The notes: generated by a model not told the origin, from the sequence alone. A stretch of DNA of 34,875 nucleotides from Allomyces macrogynus ATCC 38327 (GCA_000151295.1 GG745334.1:667267-702141); one strand, 5' to 3'; counted from the stretch's first letter, positions 1-10,702 are shown. A program made the numbers and translations.

Positions 1-506
1 CCAGCAGTATGGCCAGCATCAGTCCCCGCAGCAAGGGCAGCAGCAGTACCCGCCTGCAAGGGCAGCAGCAGTACCCGCCCCAAGGACAGCAGTACCCGCC
101 GACGGGCGCCCAGTACCCACCGACCGGTGCCGCCCCTGCACCGTATGGGTACCCGCAGGACCAAAAAGGCCACGGATTTGCGGGTCCTGCTGCGGCGGCT
201 GCCGGGATTGCGGGCGCGTACATGATGGGGTCGCACGCGAGCCACGGATCGTCGAATTATGGCGGGTCGTCAAGTTATGGCGCGGCCAAGCCGCCCAAGC
301 CGGGCAAGGTGCCAGGTGGGATGGGCGTGCTCGGCGCGGTCGGTGCGGCCGTGGCCGGTGCTGCGGCTGTGGGCATGGTCGGGCACGGTGTCGGGCACAT
401 GATGAAGCCCAAGAAACACAAGTGGAAGCATCACGGCGGCGGCAGTTGGGGGAGTGGCGGGTCGTCCGGGTCGTCGTCGAGCTCGTCTAGTTCTGACAGT
501 GATTGA
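1..506 (+). CDS. C-terminal part of a Q/Y/P- and Gly-rich protein, paralogue of the downstream C2-domain gene (5' partial, frame broken)
   Basis: Only the 3' part of this gene is in the window. It reads as Gln/Tyr/Pro-rich repeats of the type QGQQYPP, then a linker, a small hydrophobic Gly/Ala segment (GAVGAAVAGAAAVGMVGHG), a basic His/Lys stretch and a Ser-rich acidic end (stop 504-506). The same plan of Q-rich repeat, Gly/Ala hydrophobic segment and Lys-rich tail is seen at the end of the C2-domain gene at 1559-2479, so I infer a tandem paralogue whose C2 domain lies upstream of the window. The repeat is read in one frame up to about base 55 and in the next frame from base 57. One extra base near 53-56 explains this, because removing it makes the QGQQQYPP repeats continuous. 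I do not know the function; a calcium- or lipid-binding membrane-associated protein is an inference from the neighbour. Confidence 0.6.
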   Translation, partial: SSMASISPRSKGSSSTRLQGQQQYPPQGQQYPPTGAQYPPTGAAPAPYGYPQDQKGHGFAGPAAAAAGIAGAYMMGSHASHGSSNYGGSSSYGAAKPPKPGKVPGGMGVLGAVGAAVAGAAAVGMVGHGVGHMMKPKKHKWKHHGGGSWGSGGSSGSSSSSSSSDSD

Positions 507-1558
507 GGAGGAGTAGGAGCAGGTTGAAGTGGGAAAAGCGCGCCCGTAAAGGCGCGTTTTGAACGGGCCGGGTATTCGTGAAGAATGAAATGAAGAGAGT
601 CAATTCGTTCAACCGCTGATCTTGGACGGTGTGGATCTCACCATTCCACCCCTTTCTCGTTCCTCTGTTCTCATTCCGTCTGCACGAACGTGACTATTCG
701 ACGTGCCCGCGATTGTGATCAAGCGAGTTTTGCGCGTCAGGCGCGACCCGCTTGTGCGACGTCGTGGTCAAGATCTGCGCAACCTGGTTCTGTTAGCCAA
801 GTCGAGCGGGTGGAGAACGTTGATGAACTTGCTCAGACAACGGTTTTGGCGGGACTGGTCGTGCTTCTGCAGCGCGTGAACAACTGCACGCGAGGGAAGT
901 GGGAGGGGTTGCGTGTGAGAGACCGCCCATCAGCGAGAACGTGAGAAATCAAGTGTTATTGGTCGCAGGCCGAATGAAGGTGCGATCCACGGGCGAACCG
1001 CGAGCCAGCAATTCTCGTCGGCGCCGGCCGCAGCCACCGCTTCGCGGGAACCCAACTGCGGGGATCACACCGGCCAGGGCGGACAAGCGTTGGTTGCCGC
1101 CTGCAACCAACGTGCAGACTCAGACTCGTTTGACCGCACCAGAGTGTTATTGCTCAGACCCTGCTGCGTCCACCTCATTCATCATGAAAGACTGGGACGC
1201 TTCTCGCAAGCTCGCCATTGCGCGCCATGATTGGCGTAGACTGGGGCACGCGTGAAGCCACAGCAGCCAGGTTTCTTGCCGCGAAACCATCCAACAACGC
1301 GCCTCCACAGACTTGAACTCCGTGCTCGCCTTTCTTCTCCACAGAAAATACGTTCACGCCACCGCTCCAACCATCGATGTGCACAGAAGCGTGCCCAACC
1401 AGCTTCGCCCGGTCCAGCACGCGCCCCAAACTGCAAGCGTGTCGAGGAACGCGTCGGTCGCGCTGGAACCCGTATAAATAGACCGGCCCTCCCTGTTAAT
1501 GCTCTCGGTCGCGCTTCTCTCTCCAGAACCCCACCACCACCACCAACCAACTATCACC
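507..1558. other. intergenic region with the promoter of the C2-domain gene
   Basis: About 1 kb without a convincing gene. Open frames here (for example 690-944 and 899-1255 on plus, 1182-1550 on minus) are Arg/Pro/Ala-rich, typical of chance frames in G+C-rich DNA, and have no recognisable domain. The 3' end holds a TATA box at 1473-1480 and a C/A-rich leader just before the ATG at 1559. I see no RNA gene. Confidence 0.5.
1473..1480 (+). promoter_or_regulatory. TATA box of the C2-domain gene
   Basis: TATAAATA lies 79 bases before the ATG at 1559. Transcription would be expected to start about 25-35 bases downstream, giving a leader of roughly 50 bases. It is the clearest core promoter element in the window; the other genes show no such TATA box. 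Confidence 0.65.
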
Positions 1559-2479
1559 ATGACTGCTTCGCTCGAGATCAACATTGGTGAGTAGCACGTA
1601 CCCGACACAATGGCACTGGAAGTGCGAGCGTGGCACCACGCGGGACACGACTCGCACGCGCCATCACCGCACCATCAACTCACGCCACCACCGTCACTTT
1701 TCCTCCACCACCTAGTCGAGGCGCGCGGCCTGAAGGACGAGGAGCTCATTGGCAAGATTGACAGCTACTTCATTGTCCTGGTCGGCGGCGAGAAGCAGCG
1801 CACGCGCACGTTCAAGGACTCGGGCAAGAACCCGACGATCAACGAGCGTCTGTCGTTCACGCTGCCCGAGGGCGTGCGCCAGTTCAACCTTGAGGTCTAC
1901 GACGACGATTTCGGCAAGGACGATTTCATTGGCGGCAACATTGTCGACCTGTCGCGCGCGTTCGCCACGGGCCGCGAGGAGACGTGGGTCCCGCTGCTCA
2001 CGCGCATGGGCCGCCGCGCCGGCGAGGTGCACATTATCATCTCGACCCGCCAGGTACGCCCTGTTTTCGGTTCTTTTTTTTCCAACGCGACCGCGCAAAC
2101 ACGTTTCTCGAGCAACCCGGCTGACTTGGTCCTCCTCGTCGACGTCATTTCGTAGGGTAACGCCAACTTCCAGCAGGGCCAGGCCCAGCAGCAGGGCCAG
2201 TACAACCAGGGCGGTAACCCGCAGTTCAACCAGGGCGGCAACCCGCAGTTCAACCAGGGCGGTAACCCGCAGTTCCTGCAGCAGTCGTCGTCGCCTGTGC
2301 AGTCGTCGTACAAGCCCGTCAAGGACCACTCGACGCTCGAGACGGTCGCCATGGTCGGTGCTGGTGTTGCCGGCGCTGCTGCGCTCGGCTTCCTCGGCAA
2401 GCAGGCGCTCGACGCGTACAAGAAGAAGGACCACAAGGACGGCGCGCACCCGTCGGCCCCGGCAGCTGGCAAGCATTAA
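1559..2479 (+). CDS. C2-domain protein with Q/N/G-rich repeat and hydrophobic Gly/Ala tail
   Basis: Three exons: 1559-1586, 1716-2053 and 2156-2479, with introns 1587-1715 (GTGAGT...TAG) and 2054-2155 (GTACGC...TAG). Phases agree and give 229 residues. Residues about 3-112 form a C2 domain: the start resembles C2 strand 1 (NIVEARGLKD), followed by KIDSYFIV and an Asp-rich loop (DDDFGKDDFIGG) with several of the acidic residues used for calcium binding. Next come three perfect 24-bp repeats (GGNPQFNQ) and, near residues 170-200, a Gly/Ala hydrophobic stretch (VGAGVAGAAALGFLGKQAL) followed by a Lys/Asp/His tail. C2 domains bind phospholipid, often with calcium, so a peripheral membrane role is likely; the specific process is unknown. 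The ATG sits in a good context (ATCACCATGA) 79 bases after a TATA box. The gene follows a related partial gene in tandem. Confidence 0.85.
2204..2275 (+). repeat. three tandem 24-bp repeats inside the C2-domain gene
   Basis: The unit begins AACCAGGGCGGTAACCCGCA and encodes NQGGNPQF three times. The copies differ only at a synonymous T/C. The repeat lies in the linker after the C2 domain and could vary in copy number. Confidence 0.9.
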
Positions 2480-3959
2480 GTGCGCGTTGGTGAGCGGACA
2501 GAGGAGGCGCGTGTGGGCGTCGCTGTAATATTTTTGTGAACACAAAGAAGAACAAGAAGAAGATGCACATGATTGCTTTGGGGTATTAAATGGCTGGGTT
2601 GGTTGTCCGTGTCAACGTCGCGACATGATGCGAGATGGTTGGGCTCAACCGTGGAGGACAACACCATGGGCATTGGTCGCTTTCAGTCGAGGTTTACGCT
2701 TGTTCAAGTCGTGCCAAGACACGTCTGCAGCGCAAGCTGAGCCCAGGCAGCTGCCGTGGAGGTCGCGACGCGTAGATCGCCAACTTTAACGAGGCCGCCA
2801 CCTTTTCAAGTCTGTTCCGCTTCCCGTCTGACGCGACTGTCAGCCACTGTCCGCGGATCGCAAAAGCACGGCGTTTCGACGTTTTCCACGTCTCGTTTGA
2901 CCCTCCAGACCTGGCGTGGAAATAGAGATGGATCAATGAGCTCGACCCCAGCCAGCTCGCGGCCAACCCGGCCAATAAGTGAGGTGTCCGAGAAGCAATC
3001 CGAGAAGCAACAGAAATGATTCACATTGGAGGATGCAAAAATGAACGGTGCATCTCACGAGCACAGGCTAGTGAGTCAGACACCCTTCACTCGCTCAAAG
3101 CTTGCGGTGGGGGGTCGCAGCGTGATGCGGCGTGACCTGTCTCGTCCGCAGATGCCGCTGGCGCGGAAGCCGGTCGCCCCGCACCACCACCACTACCACG
3201 GCGACCCAGCGACCAAGCGACAGCGACGGCCGACGGCCACGGCCACGACAACCAGACCACCAATCACCGCTGCGAGGCAACGGCATTCCTCTGCGCGAAG
3301 CGCTGCCGCGATCCCTGGCTCGGCACCGGGGCTGGAGCGGTTCCTGCAGCGCCCTGTTGGCGCTCTCCATCCACGTCGCCGGAGCTGCTGCTGACCACGA
3401 CCAGCACGTCCGCTCGCGCACCCACGACAACCAAGGACCGACCCATCGCCACGCCTTGTTGCAGTCGCTGCGATTGCAGTCGCTGCAGTGTGCCGACGAC
3501 CTCAGCAAGCGCCCGTTCACCAGTCGTGCCGCCAGTGCGCGCCGTGTGTCGACTCGTTCTCGCTCCTGCTCTCACCAACTTCCCATCGCTCGCCCCCGTT
3601 GCTGCAAGACGAACCCTTACCTGTCTCCGGCTTGCTCGTCAGTCTCTTCGAGCTGGCAGCAGCTGATCCGGGTGCACGGCGTCGTCGTCGTGCTCCTTCT
3701 CGTCGTCGCCGGCCCACTTTTCATCTCGGCTTCCGCACCCGCACCTGCGCACCTGCGCACGCGCCCTCGTGGTCGGACGCTCTCCGTCCGCCCTGTCCCG
3801 CCCGCCAAAATTCTGTCCTACATCCTGTCACTCATTGGCTCTCCCTCTGCGGGAGCTCTCGGTGCCGCCGACGGCGCCCTGGCCGCCGCTCCTGCCGACG
3901 CTGCTCCCACCACCACCGCCGTCGCTGCCGCAAGGACAAACTCGCCGCCCGCCAACCCA
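2480..3959. other. intergenic region / 5' region of PSY2
   Basis: About 1.5 kb without a supported gene. A poly(A) signal variant follows the C2 gene at 2585-2590. From about 3130 the frame leading into PSY2 is open for more than 800 bases upstream of the chosen ATG, but the residues encoded (Arg/Thr/Ser/Pro-rich) look like untranslated, pyrimidine-rich leader. The other open frames (for example 2694-2975 minus and 3026-3394 plus) have no recognisable domain. Confidence 0.45.
2585..2590 (+). terminator. candidate poly(A) signal ATTAAA
   Basis: ATTAAA lies about 106 bases after the stop codon of the C2-domain gene, in an A/T-rich patch (2528-2595) that stands out from the G+C-rich surroundings. 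Confidence 0.45.
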
Positions 3960-6900
3960 ATGACCGACGCGCCGCCCGCCGACCCGACGGCTGGGTCGGC
4001 GCGCGCCGAGGAGAACGACGAGAAGATGGACGAGGCGACGCCGACGTCGCCCAAGGAGCGACCGACCGTACCTGCCGTCCCGGCCGACCCCAAGCGCCGC
4101 GTCAAGGTCTACCTCCTCGAGGACGATGATCGGTGGGTCGACAAGGGCACGGGTCAGCTGTCGCTCTCGGAGCACCCTGTACGCAAAATGCTTTCGCATT
4201 TTTGCTGGGGGTGGTGGAAGCGGCTCGAGCCGCAGCAGTTTCCAAACTCACGCATGTTTGTTTCCTCCAAACCATTCAGACGCTGCAAACCACTTTTTTG
4301 AGGGTCGTGTCCGAAATCCCACCGCAAGAGGTGCTGCTCGAGTGCCAGATCCGACCCGAGATCCAGTATTCGCGGCAAGAAGGTGCGTGCGCTTGCTGTC
4401 AGCTCTTCTCTGCTCGATTCGATTGCCGTGCTCACTTCTCGCGTGCTCGCATGCTCCCAGGGACCTTGATCGTATGGACCGAGCTCGAGCCGTCCAACGA
4501 GGACTGGGCAGTATCATTCCAAGAGGCAGAGGGGTGCGACGACATTTGGTTCGTTTCCCGTCCCCTCTACCCGTCCCGTCTTCGCCATGTTGTTGACGCT
4601 CCCGCTTTCTTCACCAACAGGAACCAGATTCAGGCGCTGACTCGGCAATCAGCAGCAGCAGTCATGTCCGAAAGCGACCACTCGGATGACATGCTCGACG
4701 ACGTGGTGCAGGCCATTCCGGACCCGACCATTGGTAACTTGATGGTGATTCGCGACGCCGTGCAAGCCGCGAGCCGCGCATCCTGGCAGCGCGATGCGCT
4801 CAATGCGTTTGTGCTCCAACGGGTCCGATCTTTCTGGCCGTGCTGACCGTGCTTACCGAGCCGGTACTCACCACCTTTTGCTCATTCTCGTTTTGCAGGA
4901 CGGCTTGCGAAAACTCGTCGACGTGTTTGAAATGCTCGAGGACGTGCATGCTCTCGAGGACCTGGCGGTTGTGTTTGAAATTGTTAAAACCATTCGTATG
5001 CGCCCACTCTCTCGTCTTTTTCTCCGTTTACCATGAAACAGCTGCGATTGCGAGCACGACTTGTCCTGACCTCTACGCTTTGCCCTTGACTAGTTCTTCT
5101 TGGTGGCGACAATTTGTGTCTTGACGTTGTTCGCGACGACACATTCTTTGACAAGATTTTGGGCATGCTCGAGTGTACTTTGACGTCGTCCACTTTTTCA
5201 CCGCGTCTCTCACAACTCACGTTCATGTTCTGTCTCCAGATGACCCGACCGTTCACGACCTGCATGGCGCCTTCCGCTCGTTCATGGGCCAAGAAGCGCG
5301 GTTCGTCCCCGTCGTTTCGTGCTTGCCCGCCGAATTCGCGCACAAAGTCAAGCAAGTCTACCGGCTGCAGTACCTGCGCGACGTGGCGTTGGCCCGGTAC
5401 CTCGACGACCCAGTCTTCAACGTCTTCACCGATGTGGCGCGGCGACTCAACGCCGACCTCGTGCGGCACCTCGCACAGAGCCAGCCGTTTGTCGACGAAA
5501 TGGTGCAAATCTTCTCGGCGGGCCACGTCGCGGCTGCAGCCGACGCCCTCCCACCACCTGCGAGCGCCGACGGTGCCGACTTGGTCGAGCGGCGACGCCG
5601 CGCGGCGCTGTTTCTCAAGGACTTGGCGGGGATCATCAAGCAGTGTGCGCTCGTGCAGCCGACCGAGGTCTATGCGACGCTGTTCAACAAGGGTCTCCAC
5701 CGGATCTTGCGGTTCGGGTTGGTCGATGCGGTCGCGGAAACACGGCAGGCGACGGCCGAGTTTGTCACGGCCGCGCTCGACGTGGACCGCAAGCTCGTCC
5801 AGGCCATGTGTCTCTCAGTCTATCGGCAGCAAGGGACGTGTCTCGTGCACGTGCTCGTGCAGCGGCTGCTCGACGAGCCCGAGGAGGGGTTGCTGCAGCA
5901 ACTCGCGGAAACGCTCAAGGTGCTCGTCGAGCCCGAGTCGCTTCCGCCACTGGCCGGGATGATGGTCGGCGAGGCTGGCGCGACATTGCGGCCGAATATC
6001 ACGCCCGAGTACGAGGCATTTCAGGGCATGTTTTACGAGGTGGTTGCGACGCACGTGCTTGCGCCGTTGCGTGTCGCTGTTGTCGCGGGCAAGCTGCGCC
6101 GCCGGTCGGCGGCGGGGGACACGACCGTGCCGGTCCTGACTTTGCCGGCGCACCACGTCGAGCGCGTGCACCAGATCCTCGAGCTGCTGCATCTCATGAT
6201 CCGCACCAACGCCGCGCGGTTCAAGAAGTTGCTCTTCCAACCCGCGCAGCGTGTCGCCGTCCTCGCTGCCGCTGCTACGCCCATGACCCCACGACCTGCA
6301 ACCCCCGCGGCCCTGGCCATGCAAACCCCCGGCGACCCGGGCGGCGACGGCCGCGTGCGTCGCCCGCTCGATCTCGCCGCGGTCCTGCAACACCTGCTCC
6401 TGTCATCGCATAAGCAGCTGCAGCTCGCGGCATTGCGCATCGTGCGGTCGATGGTCACGCAGGCTGACGAAGAGTATGCGCGGTTCCTTGTCACGAACCA
6501 AATGCTGCACGGCGTCGTCTACGTCCTGCTCCTCACCAACGGCAAGTACAACCTGCTCAATTCGGCCGCGCTCGAGTTGTTGGATGTGGTTGCCGCACAC
6601 GGGACCAACGACCCGCCAGCAGGCGCACTCGTGATTGAACACGGCGCATCCGCACCGGCCAGCACGCCGCACCTGCGCATGCTCGCGCGACACGTCGCCC
6701 GACTGCACCGGTACTGGCCGCACCTTGCGTACGCGAGCAAGATCCTCGACCGGCTCGTGCCAACACGGAACGGCGACGACGAGTTTCTGGAGGAGGACGA
6801 CGACGACCGGACCGCCGAGGAAACTGTGTGGGGCGTCAAGCCGCGCGTGCCCGCGGCCCCCGCGACGGGCGCGACCGATGTCATGGACATTGATACGACG

Positions 6901-7422
6901 CCGCGCGCATCGACCCTGCGGAAACCCGACCATGTCATGGACGAGCGCGGCATGACGCCGACCCCGGCCGTTGCCAGTGGTGGCAGTAAGCGCGCGGCAC
7001 CACCGCTCGTCAAGTACCACGATGATGACGAGGACGGCGAGAACGAGCTCGGGTTTGCGCGAACGGGCAAAGCCCGTGGATTGTTGCGCGCCCGCGCGAG
7101 TGCGGCGGCCACACCGACACGAGCCTCGGGACAGTTTGCGCCGGCCACGGCGTCACCGCTCGCACCCAAGCGGAAACTGCTGTTCAAGGCCCGCAAGCCG
7201 GATTCGCCGGCACCGCCGTCCGAGGCCGCGGTGGCCGCGGCCGTCGCGGCAGCAACAGCAGCGGGGCCATCGGCGTCTGGGTCGAGTAGTCCAGTACCTG
7301 AGGGCGGGGAGCAGGGAGTGGAGGGGCAGCCGCAGCCGACGGAGGCGGTTCCAGGGCAACGGGGCCGCGAAGATCAAGTTGATGGGGGACACGGAGGGGG
7401 GCGTGAAATAAGTTATGAATGA
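3960..7422 (+). CDS. PSY2: PP4 regulatory subunit 3 (SMEK/Psy2 family)
   Basis: Regulatory subunit that directs protein phosphatase 4 to substrates in DNA-damage recovery and cell-cycle control; nuclear. Seven exons: 3960-4178, 4280-4382, 4461-4548, 4621-4822, 4899-4995, 5094-5174, 5240-7422; all phases agree (990 residues, somewhat longer than the roughly 830 of human SMEK1). Residues about 48-135 form the EVH1/PH-like domain, starting RRVKVYLLEDDDRWVDKGTG and containing TLIVW and SFQEAEGCDDIW. The SMEK-specific region follows with NLMVIRDAV, LLLGGDNLCLDVVRDDTFFD and the junction LEYDP, then a long helical-repeat region and an acidic, Ala/Ser/Pro-rich C-terminus. The start is the first Met close before the EVH1 domain; the frame is open further upstream. 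An optional intron 7294-7354 (GTACCT...CAG) would replace the last residues by GNGAAKIKL... and stop at 7411. Confidence 0.95.
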
Positions 7423-7643
7423 AGGATTTGGGATCGCATTGTCGTGCGCAACGGTGTTTTGTTGAGGTTCCGCAGCGCTTCGGCTGCCGTGAGCGAGAGG
7501 TCTAAACCACTGTGAGCGAGGGGCTCTGATCAGCACACCACGGCACATGCCGAGAAGCAATCGCAAAGACAAAACCATCATGTTTTATCCCTAAACCCGT
7601 GCGCGCACGACCGTGCCCACCGCCCGCCCAACCGCTTGCTCGT

Positions 7644-8114
7644 TCACCCATAAATCCGAATCATGCCATTGACCATGGTCCAAAACAAAATGTACGTGAA
7701 GACGCCGCCGGACGTGACGCCGCTCACCCAAATCTCCTGCATTGGCGCCTTGAAATACCGTGCTGAGCGCGTGCCGACCTTGACGACAGTCAAGAGCGCC
7801 GACAGGACCAGCGTCGCCACGACGAAGAACCCGAACCCGGCCCAGCCGGTCAGTCCCAAGATCCCGGCCGTGATCCCGGCCACAATCGCGAACGCCGACC
7901 GGCAGAACGTGAGCACTTGGGTATTGTGCATAAGCGCCGCATCCGAGAAGAGCTGCGGTGGTGCGCGCGCCGTTGTATCAGAACGCGGCGACACTGACTT
8001 GGTGGATGCAGACGTGGTAGATGCAGACGTGGTGGACGGGACGACGGGCGCGGATGAGGAGCTTGCGGTACCGGCGGTCGCGGATGCGGAGGATGCGGAT
8101 TTGCGGCCGGCCAT
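7644..8114 (-). CDS. EMC6: ER membrane protein complex subunit 6
   Basis: Small subunit of the ER membrane protein complex, which inserts transmembrane segments of client proteins into the ER. Single exon, 156 residues. Residues 1-52 are a Ser/Ala/Thr-rich cytosolic extension, longer than in human EMC6 (about 110 residues). The conserved core begins LFSDAALMHN, followed by membrane segments at about 67-90 (ITAGILGLTGW), 94-113 and 131-155 (GVFTYILFWTMVNGM), the family signature. The start chosen is the Met of MAGRKS; the frame stays open upstream but that part has no family resemblance. It converges with PSY2 (221 bases between stops) and follows MRPS6 on the same strand. A CCAAT motif lies about 150 bases upstream (near 8269). 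Confidence 0.95.
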   Translation of the reverse strand: MAGRKSASSASATAGTASSSSAPVVPSTTSASTTSASTKSVSPRSDTTARAPPQLFSDAALMHNTQVLTFCRSAFAIVAGITAGILGLTGWAGFGFFVVATLVLSALLTVVKVGTRSARYFKAPMQEIWVSGVTSGGVFTYILFWTMVNGMIRIYG

Positions 8115-8589
8115 GGTGATCAGGGACGGGTCGTGGTCGACAGTGGGCGTGTCGGGTACGAGGAGGAAGTGATTCGTCGTTTGCGCCGTGATCTTGGATG
8201 CCCCTTTACACTGCGCGTGCTTGAAAGCGATGGCGCGTAGATTGCGGCGAGTCGCTTGGAGTTTTTGCCAATGGACGGCCGAAATGATGGAAGCGATCAA
8301 AAATTGTGGGTCGGTCGCCAGAGCGCGACTGTATACGCGACCATTCAAGTCCACGTGTGCACTGATCACCAATCTGGGCGAGCTCAAATGGGCGGAATCA
8401 AAACCACGACGTGCGACCATCGCAATCAAAACAAGAATCGAGCGGGCTGGATGCGATGTGCGCTCGGCCGCGCCAGAGAGAAAGTGAGCGAAATGGAAGC
8501 ACTAAGTTGTATTGCTAGACGGGCAAAAAGACAACAACGACGACAAATTAAAACCAAAGCGACAAGCGAAACCAACGAGACCGACCGAT
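8115..8589. other. intergenic region between MRPS6 and EMC6
   Basis: 475 bases that must hold the 3' end of MRPS6 and the promoter of EMC6, both on minus. An A-rich tract (about 8520-8585) adjoins the MRPS6 stop. The open frames here have no recognisable domain, and I see no RNA gene. Confidence 0.4.
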
Positions 8590-9240
8590 CTAAGCTTGCG
8601 GCTTCTCCGTCACTGGTGGCAGCGGGACCTTGCCAGCCTCGACCTGCCACTCGTGCGCGGCCTCGGGCACGGCAGGCGTCGACGGCGTCGCCTGCAGCCT
8701 CACGTTGCGCGCCTTTTGCGAGTGCGCCTTGGGGAACCCCATGGCGTCGAGGTAGGGCTCAGGCAGGCCCGAGACGCCGCGGTCGAGCTGGTCGGCGAGC
8801 TTGATGACGGTCGCGCGCAAGACGCGCGTGTCGAGCCGCAGTTGCCGTTGCAGCGCCGGAATCTCGGTCGGCGCCGAATCAAAGACAATCGACACATAGT
8901 GGCCCTGCTGGTGGTACTCTTGGTGCGCCTTGATCCGGTACGGCAGCTCACGCGCGCTCAAATTGTTCATCGACCGGACCACACCGCCGCGGTTGATGAT
9001 GGTCAGCGCCGCCTGCTTGACCAGGGGCTTAACGTAGGTCTATTGAACGATGACGCACCGTGCAATGGACAGGGAATCAGTGCCGGGTTGCGAGAAAGTC
9101 GTGATCACTATGGCCGTGCGCATGGGCAGCGGTTCGCTCGGCGCAATGGCATCCTGCGACCTTGCCTAGAGGACTAAAGCGCCGAGGATGCGCACCTCTC
9201 CTCCCGCACGAGCAATGGCGACCAGTTCATACAACGGCAT
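8590..9240 (-). CDS. MRPS6: mitochondrial small ribosomal subunit protein bS6m
   Basis: Component of the mitochondrial small ribosomal subunit platform. Two exons: 9196-9240 (MPLYELVAIARAGGE) and 8590-9039, with a 156-base intron (GTGCGC...TAG) in phase 0, giving 164 residues. The N-terminus matches the S6 family start (M-x-x-YE-hydrophobic), and exon 2 carries INRGGVVRSMNNLS, the repeated R-A-H-Q-E-Y segment and LRLDTRVLRATVIK, which correspond to the S6 ferredoxin-like fold of fungal Mrp17. The last 50 or so residues form a Pro/Ala-rich tail beyond the bacterial S6 length. No cleavable presequence is apparent, as in other fungal bS6m. It is divergent from GAR1 with 454 bases between start codons. 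Confidence 0.93.
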
Positions 9241-9694
9241 GGTGTTGGTCAGCTGGGCAATGTTCGGGTCGCTGTAATTGTTGATTTGGCGCTTGGACTG
9301 CTCCACGATGCTCGCGGATGTCGACGGTGTTGATTCAAATTGTTGCTCGGATTGCAGCGGATTGCAGCAAGTCCTCTGGCTCGTCAAATGATGGCCAATG
9401 GGTCGTGGACGAGGCCGGCCGAAATTTGAGCGAGCGATCAAAAACATGAGCAGCGCAATGAAGATTGCAAGCAACGCGTCACGGCTGCGCACGTGATGTG
9501 ATAAACACCGACCAGCGGGCACGAAGTGATCGCTTGCACCACCATTTTGCACACACCGTTCGGTCGAGGCCACATCCAACGACACCAACAGCGACGACGA
9601 CATCGAAACAGCAACGATTGCCCAGTAACCTCGGCAGTCAACCTCCCTTCGACGTCCTCGACCTTCGACGCGCTCACCCTCCAGTAATCAAGTC
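9241..9694. promoter_or_regulatory. bidirectional promoter region between MRPS6 and GAR1
   Basis: 454 bases between two divergent start codons. It contains a CCAAT motif at 9395-9399 and a short direct repeat (GATTGCAGC twice, about 9352-9369). No TATA box is evident. Both flanking genes serve ribosome production (mitochondrial ribosome and rRNA pseudouridylation), so shared control is plausible but inferred. Confidence 0.5.
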
Positions 9695-10702
9695 ATGTCG
9701 TTCCGTGGCGGTTCGCGCGGTGGTCCTCGTGGTGGTGGCCGTGGCGGCTTTGGCGGCGGCCGCGGTGGCGGTGGTCGCGGCGGCTTCGGCGGCGGCCGTG
9801 GTGGTTTCGGCGGTGGCCGCGGCGGTTGCGACGCGAACGCTCCCCCGGCCGAGATTGTTGGTGAGCATCTACCTTTCTCGACTCTGCCCTGCTTTTGATG
9901 CATTTCTCCACGCCTCCTCCGCCCTATTCCTCCTCTTGTCTTGGCAATACTTGTCGTGTTGTGGCACGGTCATGTTGCAGCCCTCTCCTTTTTCCAATTC
10001 GCGTTCCGCTCCCAATGACCTCCCTCGCTCCTTCGCTCATTGAATCACTTTGTCCGCGTGCACTCATGAACCCTCCTTCTCCGCGATCCTCGTTCACCAG
10101 AGATGGGCACCTTCCTGCACGCATGCGAAGGCGACATGGTGTGCAAGTCGACCAACGCCAAGATCCCCTACTTCAACGCGCCCATCTTCCAGCAAAACAA
10201 GACGCAGATTGGCAAGGTCGACGAGATCCTCGGCCCCATGAACGAGGTCTACTTCACTGTCAAGCTGTCCGAGGGCATGAACGCCGCGTCCTTCAAGGTC
10301 GACGACAAGGTCTACATTGGCGAGGACAAGCTCCTGCCGCTCGAGCGGTTCCTGCCCAAGCCCAAGGTCTCCGGCGGCAAGGTTCAGAAGAAGGACGGCG
10401 CTGGCCGTGGTGGTCGTGGTGGCGCGCGCGGCGGGTTCGGCGGCCGTGGTGGTCGTGGCGGGTTCGGCGCGTCGCGCGGCGGCTCGCGCGGTGGGTTCGG
10501 CGGTGGCCGTGGTGGCGGTCGTGGTGGGTTTGGCGGCGGTCGCGGTGGTGGTTTCGGCGGCGGCCGCGGCGGTGCCGGTGGCCGCGGCGGGTTTGGCGGC
10601 CGTGGTCGTGGTCGTGGCGGGTGTACGTTTCCTCTAGTCGCGGTTTTTGCTCAGCGTGGAGAAGGGTGTCTGACGATTGCTATGACCTCTCATCTAGACT
10701 AA
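9695..10702 (+). CDS. GAR1: H/ACA snoRNP protein Gar1
   Basis: Nucleolar subunit of the H/ACA pseudouridine synthase particle, needed for rRNA pseudouridylation. Exons 9695-9860, 10101-10622 and 10698-10702; introns 9861-10100 (GTGAGC...CAG) and 10623-10697 (GTACGT...TAG); 230 residues. The N-terminal 45 residues are RGG/GGRGG repeats. The Gar1 core (about 56-135) begins [15 protein letters not shown] and contains [19 protein letters not shown] and [12 protein letters not shown], nearly diagnostic. A long C-terminal RGG domain follows. The spliced end is RGRGGY-stop. The last intron is 75 bases, has no stop and keeps the frame, so retention would only insert 25 residues before the same stop codon. 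Confidence 0.97.

Noticed and set aside
1182..1550. Minus and plus frames (1182-1550 and 899-1255) in the first intergenic region
   Set aside because: Arg/Pro/Ala-rich translations typical of chance frames in G+C-rich DNA, and they overlap the promoter of the C2 gene.
2694..2975. Minus-strand 93-codon frame
   Set aside because: It does not begin with ATG, and no domain or splice context supports it.
3132..3959. Long open plus frame directly upstream of and in frame with PSY2
   Set aside because: Composition is Arg/Thr/Ser/Pro-rich without domain; family proteins begin shortly before the EVH1-like domain, so it is taken as leader.
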